Positions 35,019 through 42,715 of a stretch of 64,000 bases of DNA are shown one piece after another. Within the stretch, counting starts at the first letter, position 1. Each line of letters begins with the position of its first letter. Source of the DNA: Variovorax paradoxus B4 (GTDB lineage Bacteria; Pseudomonadota; Gammaproteobacteria; Burkholderiales; Burkholderiaceae_C); assembly GCF_000463015.1 (NCBI RefSeq), contig NC_022247.1, forward strand, positions 310,001-374,000, read 5' to 3'. Under the pieces are notes generated by a model. It was not told the DNA's origin. It ran no database searches and saw only the letters and a list, made by a program, of their open reading frames with translations. Made by a program: the position numbers and the translations under genes.

Positions 35019-36400
35019 TGGCGCTCGGCCGGGGCTTTGGTCGTGGTGATGCGGGCGGCCAGCGCCACCAGCAGCAGCACCGGCACGCCCAGAAAGGCGG
35101 TGGCGGTGAAGAACTGGGCGTAGCCGTGGGCGTCGACGAAAGCGCCCGAATAGCCGGCAATGAACTTCGGCAGCAGCAGCATCAGCGAGCTGAACAAGGC
35201 GTACTGCGTGGCCGAATAGCTGATGTTCGTCAGGCTCGACAGGTAGGCAATGAAGGCCGCCGAGGCAATGCCGCCGGCCAGGTTGTCGGCCGACACCACC
35301 GCAATCAGCGCCGTCAGGTCGTGCCCGCGCGAGGCCAGCCATGCGAAGAGCAGGTTGCTCGCGGCGCTGAGCACCGCGCCCAGCATCAGCACGCGCATCA
35401 CGCCCAGCCGCATCGACAGCACGCCGCCCACGAAGGCGCCGGCCAGCGTCATGACCACGCCGTAGATCTTGCTGACGGTGGCCACCTCGTCCTTGGTGAA
35501 GCCCATGTCCACGTAGAAGGGGTTGGCCATGATGCCCATCACCACGTCGCTGATGCGGTAGATGGCAATCAGGGAAAGGATCAGCGCAGCCTGCCACTTG
35601 TAGCGGCGGATGAAGTCGGCAAAGGGCTCGATCAGCACGCTTTGCAGCCATTCGGCCGCGTTCTTCGCCTTGGGCAGCACGCGGCGCACCGGCTCGGGCG
35701 AGAGCAGCACGGTGAGCACGCCCACCGCCATCGAGGCCGCCATCACCAGGTAGGCCGTTTTCCAGGCGCCGTTTTGGTAGGCCGCCGCGCCTGTGGCGCC
35801 AGCCGCCGGCGCCACCTCGGCCCAGGCCGCCACCCACAGCACGCCGGCGCCGGCCCAGATCATCGCGAGCCGGTAGCCGGTCTGGTAGGCGGCGGCGAGC
35901 GCGGCCTGCTTGCGCGTTTCGGCCGACTCGATGCGGAAGGCGTCCAGCGCGATGTCCTGCGTGGCCGAGCCGAAGGCCACCAGCAGCGCGCACCAGATCA
36001 GCGGCGGGAGGCCCTGGCGCGGATCGTTGAGCGCCATGCCGATCAGCCCCGCGACCACCATCCCTTGCGCCAGCAGCAGCCAGCCGCGCCGGCGCCCGAG
36101 CAGGGTGGTCAGCGGCGGCAGCGGCAGCCGGTCGACCAGCGGCGCCCAGACCCACTTGAAGCCATAGGCCAGGCCGACCCAGCTCAGGTAGCCGATGGTG
36201 GTGCGGTCGATGCCCGCCTCGCGCAGGCGAAAGCTCAGCGTGCCCAGCACCAGCAGCAGCGGCAGGCCGGCGGAAAAGCCCAGCGCCAGCATGCGCAGCG
36301 TGGCGGGCTCGAGGTAGACCTTCAGCGCGTCGCGCCAGGGCAGGGAGGGGGCGGTGGAGGTTTCGGCGGGCTGGGCAGACATGAACTTCGGATTGTCCAT
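35015..36400 (-). CDS. ampG: AmpG-like muropeptide permease (MFS)
   Basis: 461 residues from MDNPKFMSAQPAE; a start at 36382 is also possible and neither has a good ribosome-binding site. About 12-14 hydrophobic segments. AmpG-type features: LGFSAGLPLLLVLGTLSFRL (about 40), SWVGLAYGFKWVWAPLVDRL, GRRRGWLLLAQGMVVAG and SYSATQYALFSSLMLLLPKF. Known role: imports N-acetylglucosaminyl-anhydromuropeptides from the periplasm for wall recycling and beta-lactamase signalling. The M48 peptidase gene is divergent from it. Confidence 0.9.
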   Translation of the reverse strand: MDNPKFMSAQPAETSTAPSLPWRDALKVYLEPATLRMLALGFSAGLPLLLVLGTLSFRLREAGIDRTTIGYLSWVGLAYGFKWVWAPLVDRLPLPPLTTLLGRRRGWLLLAQGMVVAGLIGMALNDPRQGLPPLIWCALLVAFGSATQDIALDAFRIESAETRKQAALAAAYQTGYRLAMIWAGAGVLWVAAWAEVAPAAGATGAAAYQNGAWKTAYLVMAASMAVGVLTVLLSPEPVRRVLPKAKNAAEWLQSVLIEPFADFIRRYKWQAALILSLIAIYRISDVVMGIMANPFYVDMGFTKDEVATVSKIYGVVMTLAGAFVGGVLSMRLGVMRVLMLGAVLSAASNLLFAWLASRGHDLTALIAVVSADNLAGGIASAAFIAYLSSLTNISYSATQYALFSSLMLLLPKFIAGYSGAFVDAHGYAQFFTATAFLGVPVLLLVALAARITTTKAPAERQ

Positions 36401-36458
36401 GAGCGCGCGCTGCGTGCCGAGCCGTCTTTTTGTCGGCAATTGTTCCTATGATCCGCGC

Positions 36459-37322
36459 ATGTGCACTCGATGCGAGCCCCTCGTTTCCTCCGCGGCTTCC
36501 CCTTCGCCCGCTTCGGCCTGGCAGCCGCGGCGGGCCTTCCTGCTCGCGGCGGCCGGCGCGGCGCTGGGCGGGCCGGCCCTGGCGCAGGTGAACGTGGGCA
36601 ATGCCTCGATGGCGCGCAACCTGGTGCCGGCCGACCGGATCGAGACGGCGGGCGTGCAGCAGTACGGCCAACTGCTCGAGCAGGCGCGCGCCAAGGGTGC
36701 GCTCGCGGGCGACGGCAATGCGCAGCTGCAGCGGCTGCGCACCATCGCGAACCGGCTGATTCCCTTTGCGACCCCGTGGAACACGCGCGCGCGCGACTGG
36801 AAATGGGAGGTCAACCTCATCGGCAGCAAGCAGATCAACGCCTTCTGCATGCCCGGCGGCAAGATCGCCTTCTTCACCGGCATCCTCGAGCAGCTCAAGC
36901 TCAGCGACGACGAGGCTGCCATGGTGATGGGGCACGAGATGGCCCATGCGCTGCGCGAGCATGCGCGTGCGCGCCTGGCCAAGAGCGCGGGCACCGGCGC
37001 GGCGCTCTCCATCGGTGCGCAGCTGCTGGGCCTGGGCCAGATGGGCGACCTGGCGGCCCGCGCCGGCACGCAGCTGCTGACCCTCAAATTCAGCCGCAGC
37101 GACGAGACCGAGGCCGATCTCGTCGGGCTCGAGCTCGCGGCGCGCGCCGGCTATGACCCCCAGGCCTCGGTGTCGCTCTGGAAGAAGATGGCCGCTGCGT
37201 CCAAGAGCCAGGGCGGCCTGAGCTTTCTTTCCACCCACCCGAGCGGGCCGGACCGCATCCAGAAGCTCGAGGCCAACCTGCCGAAGGTCCAGGGGCTGTA
37301 CCGGGAAGCCAAGCGGAGCTGA
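36459..37322 (+). CDS. M48-family zinc metallopeptidase, exported (LoiP/BepA-like)
   Basis: 287 residues from MCTRCEPLVSSAA. A hydrophobic signal after an RR pair (PRRAFLLAAAGAALGG, about 24-39) ends in PALAQ. The mature domain has the zinc motif VMGHEMAHALREH (HExxH, about 150-162) and the third ligand region DETEADLVGLELAARAGYDP (about 208). Known relatives degrade or assist outer-membrane proteins in the periplasm. A REP-like repeat follows within 10 nt of its stop. Confidence 0.92.
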   Translation: MCTRCEPLVSSAASPSPASAWQPRRAFLLAAAGAALGGPALAQVNVGNASMARNLVPADRIETAGVQQYGQLLEQARAKGALAGDGNAQLQRLRTIANRLIPFATPWNTRARDWKWEVNLIGSKQINAFCMPGGKIAFFTGILEQLKLSDDEAAMVMGHEMAHALREHARARLAKSAGTGAALSIGAQLLGLGQMGDLAARAGTQLLTLKFSRSDETEADLVGLELAARAGYDPQASVSLWKKMAAASKSQGGLSFLSTHPSGPDRIQKLEANLPKVQGLYREAKRS

Positions 37323-37330
37323 TGTATGAC

Positions 37331-37440
37331 CCCCTCTCCCTCTGGGAGAGGGCGGGGTGAGGGCAGCCGGCCTTCATATGTGAGCCGCGCTTCATCGGCA
37401 CGGAGCCCTCACCCGAACCCTCTCCCGGAGGGAGAGGGAG
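37331..37440. repeat. REP/BIME-like inverted repeat pair
   Basis: Two GC-rich units face each other: 37331-37364 (CCCCTCTCCCTCTGGGAGAG onward) and 37405-37440 (ending CCCGGAGGGAGAGGGAG). Each has its own short palindrome, and they are largely complementary to one another. When translated they give the PNPLPEGEG / LSQRERG phrases typical of REP-like intergenic elements in proteobacteria. Confidence 0.75.
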
Positions 37441-37451
37441 CCAATCTCGAA

Positions 37452-38246
37452 CAACATCTCGAAGACGGCCCGACCGGACTTGGCAATGCATTGGGGGACT
37501 CCCTGGCGGCGGCCAATGGGCAGAAAACACAGGGTGTTGGCCCGTGGTCTGAGAAGGACTACCGCAACGGCTCGGACATCCAAGATGACATTGCGGTCGA
37601 AAGCGCTTGGCGGCTTCGCAGCGTTCGGGGAATTGGTACGCGAACTCGGGGATGCCAGCCGGCGAAAACGCTACCTGGATGCCGCCAAGCGAGTCGATTA
37701 CGCCAGCACAGAGGAGGGCGCTAAATGCCGGAGCCGGACCACTCACGGCGGCTGCCGCAGAACAGTGGGTGGCGGTTGATGATGAGCCTATTGGACCGGC
37801 GGCCAACGGCAGTCGGGCCCCGCCGTCTGAAGCGCAGAAGGCGGCCAATGCGGCAATGCGCGCACGCGTCGCCAAGACCGCATCGGACTTCTGGAATGGC
37901 ACCGGAGGCTTTGCGCCGACGACGCCTGACAGTCAAAGTCTCACCAGTGCTTTGAAGGACACTGCCAAGGTGGCTTGGAATCTTGGGATGGATGCGCTCT
38001 CGATTGCCGAGATGGCCGATCCGTTTGCCAATATCCGGCGCACTGGCTACAAGGCGCTTGGCATCGAGCTTCCGAGCGCATCGGACTTCCGGGCAACATA
38101 CGACACGCCGGCGTTTGGTTTGACGACAGAGGTCTTGGCGCCCATGGTGCCTGTCGCCAAACTTCTCGGCGCGCCGCGATCATTGGGGGGGGGCCGCGTT
38201 CGTCGATGGTAAGTACGTTCATAAACTGGAGCCACTGACGAATGGC
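37452..38246 (+). pseudogene. Degraded polymorphic-toxin / haemagglutinin-type remnant
   Basis: No single frame spans this stretch. One frame reads LGNALGDSLAAANGQKTQ followed by GPWSEKDYRNGSDIQ (37473-37580), of a type seen in filamentous-haemagglutinin/CDI proteins. A second frame reads 37640-38190 with ITPAQRRALNAGAGPLTAA, AMRARVAKTASDFWNG and MDALSIAEMADPFANI, like a pre-toxin region. A tract of nine G residues at 38185-38193 coincides with another frame change into [17 protein letters not shown]. The whole looks like the eroded C-terminal part of a large contact-dependent toxin whose tip has been lost. Family assignment is by resemblance only. Confidence 0.55.
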
Positions 38247-38540
38247 TGCCACCTGTGGCGCCACACGATGGCCACGCTGATGCTCGAAGGCGGGGCCGAC
38301 CTGCGCTTCATCCAGGCGATGCTCGGGCACGTGGAACTCAGCACCACACAGATCTACACGCAGGTGGCGATTAGGAAGCTGCAGCAGGTGCATGCGTTGA
38401 CGCATCCCGGAGCCAGAAGGCGGCTCAGGGGCATGCAAGCGCCCTTGGACATGCCCGAGGGCCAGGGAGATGCGCCGGACGCCGCCAGTGCGTTGCTGGA
38501 GGCCTTGGCGCGCGAAGCCGAAGACGACGATGCGTCGTGA
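38247..38540 (+). pseudogene. C-terminal fragment of a tyrosine recombinase
   Basis: The reading frame [20 protein letters not shown], then [20 protein letters not shown], contains the H-x-x-R box, the LGH histidine motif and the nucleophile tyrosine of tyrosine recombinases, then a tail QVHALTHPG. The N-terminal arm-binding and first-arginine parts are missing, so it is inactive. The motif style resembles XerD-like recombinases that accompany IS91-type elements; that origin is inference. It abuts the toxin remnant without a gap. Confidence 0.8.
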
Positions 38541-38790
38541 GGACGTGGCGTCTTCATCGGCACTTCGTCGTCTCAGCACCCAGTCATCATCGGGGCCAGT
38601 GGCACAAGCGGCCTCAGTCCAATGGATCCCTGGTGCAGGGCAGGATATGCGATGTAGGCCTACGGCCTTCATCGCTGCCTCATTCGCACCTGCGTGCTCA
38701 ACGGAATCTGAGATCAGGCGTGCGCGGTGCTGACTCGCCAGGCCCGCGCCTGTGCGGCGCGTTCCCGATTGAGCGCCGCAGGCGCGAATA

Positions 38791-38833
38791 CAGGGCAGGA
38801 GGGAAGAGCTAGCTCTTCACATATCCTGCCCTG
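38791..38833. repeat. Long hairpin with a 16-bp perfect palindrome at its tip
   Basis: The outer arms CAGGGCAGGA (38791-38800) and TCCTGCCCTG (38824-38833) enclose GAAGAGCTAGCTCTTC (38803-38818), which is a perfect palindrome. The arms are offset by a small asymmetric bulge. The right arm is also the start of the 133-bp repeat. It looks like an element end or replication/recombination hairpin rather than a terminator, since no gene ends here. Confidence 0.65.
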
Positions 38834-38952
38834 TGTGGTGAGTTCATTGGGTGATCCATCGCCCCCACGGACCCATGATCGCAGCCGCCAGCACCGTCCA
38901 TCAGGGCCGCACTCACCTTCCATTCTTAGCCGCTTGCTCCTGTGAAGCCGCT
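38820..38952. repeat. Left copy of a diverged direct repeat flanking the toxin-antitoxin pair
   Basis: Shares with 39678-39812 the 12-mer CATATCCTGCCC at its start, CATTG at the same offset (25 nt in), the 12-mer ATTCTTAGCCGC at nearly the same offset (102 against 103), and CCGCT at the end. By eye about two thirds of positions agree. A third, inverted copy of the start box (38649 down to 38619) also has CATTGG at offset 25. Confidence 0.7.
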
Positions 38953-39009
38953 CAGCGGCGCGGCCGGCCAAGGCGAGAGTAGATCGCACATGCTGGTAGA
39001 GTATTACTC

Positions 39010-39297
39010 ATGACTACCGCCATCAGCCCGACGCCCGTCAAGCTCGATCCTGAACTCAAGGTGCGCCTGAAGCGCCTGGCGACGGCGCGCCACCGGGCGC
39101 CTCACTGGCTGATGCGTGAGGCCATTGCCCAGTACGTTGATCGCGAAGAAAAGCGCCAGTCCCTGCACCAGGACGCCGTGGCGGCGTGGGAGGAGTTCGA
39201 GGAAACGGGCCTGCACGTCTCGGGCAACGAGGTGATGGCCTGGCTGGAGACCTGGGGCACTGACAACGAGCTGCCAGCGCCTGCATGCCACAAGTGA
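39010..39297 (+). CDS. Ribbon-helix-helix antitoxin (CopG/ParD-like)
   Basis: 95 residues. MTTAISPTPVKLDPELKVRL gives the N-terminal strand and LKRLATARHRAPHWLMREAI the helix pair of a ribbon-helix-helix DNA-binding domain (about 8-48). The C-terminal half, EEFEETGLHVSGNEVMAWLE, is acidic and should wrap the toxin. The toxin gene starts 13 nt before its end. Such antitoxins repress their own operon. Confidence 0.9.
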   Translation: MTTAISPTPVKLDPELKVRLKRLATARHRAPHWLMREAIAQYVDREEKRQSLHQDAVAAWEEFEETGLHVSGNEVMAWLETWGTDNELPAPACHK

Positions 39298-39608
39298 GGT
39301 TCGCGCCGGCGGCGCTGCGCGAACTGCAGCGGCTGCGTGAGTTCTTGCGCCCGAAGAACCCGGCGGCCGCCCGACGTGCTGCTGAGACGATCATCAAGGC
39401 CGTTCAGGTCCTGCGTCAGCAGCCGATGGTGGGGCGGCCGGTGGAAGATCTGCCACTTGAATACCGCGAGTGGGTGATCGACTTCGGCGCCAGCGGCTAC
39501 GTGGCGTTGTATCGTTACGCTGGCGAGGGCGATGAGGTCACGGTGCTGGCCCTGCGCCATCAGCGTGAGGTTGGCTACGAGCCGGGTTCAACCGCTCCAG
39601 GCAGCTGA
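39285..39608 (+). CDS. RelE/ParE-superfamily toxin
   Basis: 107 residues, overlapping the antitoxin gene by 13 nt. VRFAPAALRELQRLREFLRP, AARRAAETIIKAVQVLRQQP and the strand VGRPVEDLPLEYREWVIDFG followed by YVALYRY and VTVLALRHQREVGY match the RelE/ParE fold, nearer to ParE with its two long N-terminal helices. Known ParE toxins poison gyrase, RelE toxins cut mRNA on ribosomes; which applies is not visible. Confidence 0.9.
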   Translation: MPQVRFAPAALRELQRLREFLRPKNPAAARRAAETIIKAVQVLRQQPMVGRPVEDLPLEYREWVIDFGASGYVALYRYAGEGDEVTVLALRHQREVGYEPGSTAPGS

Positions 39609-39677
39609 GAAGAAACCAGGGCCTGCCTCGCCCTGGGGATCAGGCCTCCTCAAGGCCTTGCCTGTACAGGTACAACT

Positions 39678-39812
39678 CATATCCTGCCCGGTGCGGTGGC
39701 CCCATTGAGCGATTGCGTCGGTCCCGCGGCGGCACGATCACGACCGATTGCGCACTCCATCGAGGCCGTGCACACCCTCAATTCTTAGCCGCATGAATCC
39801 GTAAAAACCGCT
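39678..39812. repeat. Right copy of the diverged direct repeat flanking the toxin-antitoxin pair
   Basis: Starts CATATCCTGCCC and contains ATTCTTAGCCGC at 39781-39792, paralleling the copy at 38820-38952. Together the two copies bracket the antitoxin and toxin genes in an interval of about 860 bp, as expected if the pair moved as a unit. Confidence 0.7.
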
Positions 39813-39849
39813 ACCGCGTGCGCGCGGGGCGGTGTTCACACCCGTGTGC

Positions 39850-39868
39850 GGCAGGCGCGTTGCCTGCC
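39850..39868. promoter_or_regulatory. Candidate activator-binding dyad about 100 bp upstream of the sigma-54 start point
   Basis: GGCAGGC-N5-GCCTGCC is a perfect inverted repeat. Its centre lies about 100 bp upstream of the start point predicted from the sigma-54 promoter, the usual place for an enhancer-binding protein site. It does not match the NtrC consensus closely, so the activator is unknown. Confidence 0.5.
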
Positions 39869-39931
39869 AACCCGCATGCCTGCTGGCGCGCGGGGCGACA
39901 TGGCTAGGACCGGGCGGTGGGCCAAATGCGT

Positions 39932-39950
39932 TTGGCACATTGCTTGCATC
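39932..39950 (+). promoter_or_regulatory. Sigma-54 promoter of the allophanate hydrolase operon
   Basis: TTGGCACATTGCTTGCATC matches the sigma-54 consensus TGGCAC-N5-TTGCA without mismatch in those bases. The GG (39934-39935) and GC (39946-39947) have the required 12-base spacing. Predicted transcription start is near 39959, 20 nt before the first gene. Sigma-54 control fits a nitrogen-scavenging operon. Confidence 0.8.
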
Positions 39951-39954
39951 TCGA

Positions 39955-39966
39955 CTTGTACACAAG
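39955..39966. promoter_or_regulatory. TTGT-ACAA dyad over the start point, possible GntR operator
   Basis: CTTGTACACAAG consists of CTTGT and ACAAG around two bases. Sites of the TTGTxxACAA type are typical for GntR/FCD regulators, and such a regulator is encoded at the end of this locus (52011). Lying on the predicted start point, it would act as a repressor site. Inferred from symmetry and context. Confidence 0.6.
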
Positions 39967-39978
39967 TTTGGATGCCTG

Positions 39979-41694
39979 ATGATGGTGCATGAAGAAAACG
40001 GATCGGCTGCCGCAGCGTGGATTGCCCGCTTTCCGCGGCCCGTGCCCGGCGCGGACACGGGCCGCCTCGCCGGCCTGCGCTTCGCGGTCAAGGACAACAT
40101 CGACGTGGCCGGCGTGCCCACCACGGCCGGCTGCCCGGCCTTCGAGCGCCGGCCGGCGCAGCACTCGGCCGTGGTGCAGAAGCTGCTCGATGCCGGTGCA
40201 TCGCTGCTCGGGAAGACCAACCTCGACCAGTTCGCCTGCGGCCTGAACGGCACGCGCTCTCCCTACGGCGACGTGCCCAATGCCTTCGACGCGCGCTACG
40301 TCTCGGGCGGCTCCAGCTCCGGGTCGGCCTACGTGGTGGCCGCCGGCGAGGCCGATTTCGCGCTCGGCACCGACACCGCCGGCTCGGGCCGCGTGCCCGC
40401 CGGGCTCAACAACATCGTCGGGCTCAAGCCCTCGCGCGGCCTGCTGAGCGCCTTCGGCGTGGTGCCCGCCGCCCAGAGCGCGGACTGCGTGTCGATCTTC
40501 GCGCGCACCGTCGGCCTGGCCGTCGACGTGCTTCTTGCGGCCGCCGGGCCCGACGCGCGCGACCCCTATTCGCGGGAACTTGCGCTGCGCAACGACCCGT
40601 TTGCGCCGGCTTTCCGATTCGGCGTGCCCGACACGCTGAACTTCTTCGGCGATGCCGCGGCCGAGGAAGCCTTTCGCGATGCGCAGGTGCGGCTCGCCGC
40701 CCTCGGCGGCACGGCCGTGGAAATTCCCTATGCGCCGCTGGCCGAGGCCGCCGGGCTGCTCTACGAAAGCGCGCTCGTGGCCGAGCGCTATGCGGCGGTG
40801 CGCGGGTTCTTCGATGCGCACAGTGCCGAAGTGATCGAGCCGGTGCGCGGCATTCTCGAAAGCGGCCGCGGCTACGGCGCCGCCGACGTATTCGAGGCGC
40901 AGACCCGCCTGCGCGCCATCGCGCAACAGGTCGAACCGATGTGGCGCGGCATCGACGTGCTGCTGGTGCCGACCGCGCCCACGCACTACACGCGCGAACA
41001 GATGCGCGCCGACCCCGTGGTGCTCAACCGCAACCTCGGCGCGTACACCAACTTCGTCAACCTGCTGGACTACGCCGCGATCTCGGTGCCGAGCTCCCTG
41101 CGGGCCGACGGCCTGCCCTTCGGCATCACGCTGATCGGCCCGTGCGGCAGCGATCTTGCGCTGGCCGAGCTGGGCCAGCGCTATCACCACGCCGCCGGCC
41201 TGCCGCAGGGCGCCACAGGCTTGCCGCTGCCCGAGCCGCGCCCCATTCCGGGCCTGGGCGCTTCGCCAGTGCAGACCATGCCCATCGCCGTCGTCGGCGC
41301 GCATCTCTCGGGCATGCCGCTCAACGGCCAGCTCACCGAACGCGGCGCCACGCTGCTGCGCGCCACCACCACCTCGCCGCGCTATCGCCTGCACGCCTTG
41401 CCGGGCACCGTGCCGCCCAAGCCGGGGCTGCAGCGCAGCATGGCCGGCGGAGCGGCCATCGCGCTCGAAGTGTGGTCCGTTCCCGTGGCCGAGGTCGGCA
41501 GCTTCCTGGTCCTGATCCCGCCCCCGCTGGGCCTGGGCAGCGTCGAGCTCGCCGACGGCAGCTGGGTGCACGGCTTCATCTGCGAGGGCCATGCGCTCGC
41601 AGGCGCCGAAGACGTCAGCCACCACGGCGGCTGGCGTGCCTACATCGCGAGCCGCGCCGCCGCTGCCGGCTCTTCCCAAGCCATTCCAACCTGA
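39979..41694 (+). CDS. atzF: Allophanate hydrolase, AtzF type
   Basis: 571 residues from MMVHEENGSAAAAW (the adjacent ATG at 39982 is equivalent). Amidase-signature domain with the Ser-Ser-Lys triad: Lys in RFAVKDNIDV (about 36), Ser in SGGSSSGSAY and nucleophile Ser in GTDTAGSGRVPAG (about 138). The C-terminal domain (about 430-565, VGAHLSGMPLNGQL to HHGGWRAYIA) is the allophanate hydrolase C-terminal fold of AtzF. Known role: allophanate to ammonia and CO2, with the second domain treating the N-carboxycarbamate intermediate. First gene after the sigma-54 promoter. Confidence 0.93.
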   Translation: MMVHEENGSAAAAWIARFPRPVPGADTGRLAGLRFAVKDNIDVAGVPTTAGCPAFERRPAQHSAVVQKLLDAGASLLGKTNLDQFACGLNGTRSPYGDVPNAFDARYVSGGSSSGSAYVVAAGEADFALGTDTAGSGRVPAGLNNIVGLKPSRGLLSAFGVVPAAQSADCVSIFARTVGLAVDVLLAAAGPDARDPYSRELALRNDPFAPAFRFGVPDTLNFFGDAAAEEAFRDAQVRLAALGGTAVEIPYAPLAEAAGLLYESALVAERYAAVRGFFDAHSAEVIEPVRGILESGRGYGAADVFEAQTRLRAIAQQVEPMWRGIDVLLVPTAPTHYTREQMRADPVVLNRNLGAYTNFVNLLDYAAISVPSSLRADGLPFGITLIGPCGSDLALAELGQRYHHAAGLPQGATGLPLPEPRPIPGLGASPVQTMPIAVVGAHLSGMPLNGQLTERGATLLRATTTSPRYRLHALPGTVPPKPGLQRSMAGGAAIALEVWSVPVAEVGSFLVLIPPPLGLGSVELADGSWVHGFICEGHALAGAEDVSHHGGWRAYIASRAAAAGSSQAIPT

Positions 41695-41711
41695 CCGATC
41701 GAGGAGTCTTC

Positions 41712-42713
41712 ATGAGCACCCCTGAGAAATCGCCCGCCGCGTCGCGCCGCCAGTTGCTGCAGGCCGGCGCCGCAGGGCTGGCCGTGCTGGCCGCGCCCGC
41801 CATCGTGCGCGCGCAAGCCGCGCCGAAGATCCGCATCGGCTTCTGGCCCGTGGCCGCGGGCCTGCCTTTCTTTGCCGCCGTCGACCGGGGCTACTTCAAG
41901 GAAGCCGGCCTCGACGTGGAGCCGCTCAAGTTCGCGGGCGCGCAACAGGTCATGGAAGGCATGCTCGCGGGCCGCTGCGACGGCAGCTCCAACGGCACGG
42001 GCTCGGCCAACCTCGCCATCGGCGAGATCGCGCAGCCGGGGCTCTTCAAGATCTTCTGCACCAACCCGAGCAACGCCAGGTTCGTGCTCGACGAATTCAT
42101 CGTCGCCAAGGACAGCCCGATCAAGACCATGGCCGAGCTGGCCGGCAAGAAGATCGCGTCCGGCCCCGGCATCCAGAACGTGACCCTGTGCAAGACCATG
42201 CTGGAGCGCGCGGGCGCCAAGGGCGCCACCGTGAGCGAGCTTCCCATCGGCCAGCATGTGGCGGCGCTCGTGGCGGGGCAGGTCGACGCCTGCTACACGC
42301 TCGAGCCCACCGGCACAGTGGGCCGCATGAACGGCACCACGCGCGTCATCGAGGCCGGCGTGGTCGCCAAATACATCCTCGGCGACCCGATGGCGCCCTG
42401 GCACGGCGGCGCGGCCAGCCTCACCAGCGAGTTCATCAAGAAGAACCCCGAAGTGGCGAAGAAATACATCGCCGCCTATGCGCGCGGCGTGGAGCTGGTG
42501 CGCAGCAAGCCCGACGACGCGCGCCAGCACATGAAGGGCTACACCGCCATCGAAGGCAGCCTCACGGCCGAAGTGCCGCTCGCCTCGTACATGCTCTACA
42601 ACGAGTTCAAGCCGAGCGACGTCGCATACTTTCAGAAGTTCTACGACCTGTTCACCGAGAAAGGCATCTTCGAGAAGAAGGTGCTGGTGGACGGCCTGCT
42701 CTACAAGGCCTGA
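41712..42713 (+). CDS. NMT1/SsuA-type ABC substrate-binding protein
   Basis: 333 residues from MSTPEKSPAASRRQLLQAG, with GAGGAG 8 nt ahead of the start. SRRQLLQAGAAGLAVLAAP ending in AIVRAQA is a twin-arginine-like export signal. The mature protein has IRIGFWPVAAGLPFFAAVDRG and GLDVEPLKFAGAQQVMEGM, the pattern of the taurine/nitrate/thiamine-precursor binding family. The ligand is unknown; its place between allophanate hydrolase and AtzH-like genes suggests a urea-derived or heterocyclic nitrogen compound. Confidence 0.92.
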   Translation: MSTPEKSPAASRRQLLQAGAAGLAVLAAPAIVRAQAAPKIRIGFWPVAAGLPFFAAVDRGYFKEAGLDVEPLKFAGAQQVMEGMLAGRCDGSSNGTGSANLAIGEIAQPGLFKIFCTNPSNARFVLDEFIVAKDSPIKTMAELAGKKIASGPGIQNVTLCKTMLERAGAKGATVSELPIGQHVAALVAGQVDACYTLEPTGTVGRMNGTTRVIEAGVVAKYILGDPMAPWHGGAASLTSEFIKKNPEVAKKYIAAYARGVELVRSKPDDARQHMKGYTAIEGSLTAEVPLASYMLYNEFKPSDVAYFQKFYDLFTEKGIFEKKVLVDGLLYKA

Positions 42714-42715
42714 CC

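Larger units (their letters stand above)
38541..39009. other. Gene-free stretch with box repeats and hairpin
   Basis: No credible gene. It holds CAGGGCAGGATATG at 38636-38649, a hairpin at 38791-38833 and the left copy of a 133-bp repeat (38820-38952). The remaining sequence shows no motif I can name. It is likely mobile-element scar DNA. Confidence 0.5.
39609..39978. other. Intergenic region with repeat, candidate activator site and promoter
   Basis: A 370-bp gene-free gap. It contains the right copy of the direct repeat (39678-39812), the dyad at 39850-39868, the sigma-54 promoter match at 39932-39950 and the dyad at 39955-39966, each listed separately. No open frame here looks coding. Confidence 0.7.

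Noticed and set aside
38820..39812. Integron attC sites flanking a toxin-antitoxin cassette
   Set aside because: The repeats have the right length, but I found no GTTRRRY / RYYYAAC core sites at their ends and the recombinase fragment does not show integron-integrase features.
39832..39978. Longer start for the allophanate hydrolase at 39832
   Set aside because: It would place the sigma-54 promoter and start-point dyad inside the coding region, and the added residues have no family match.
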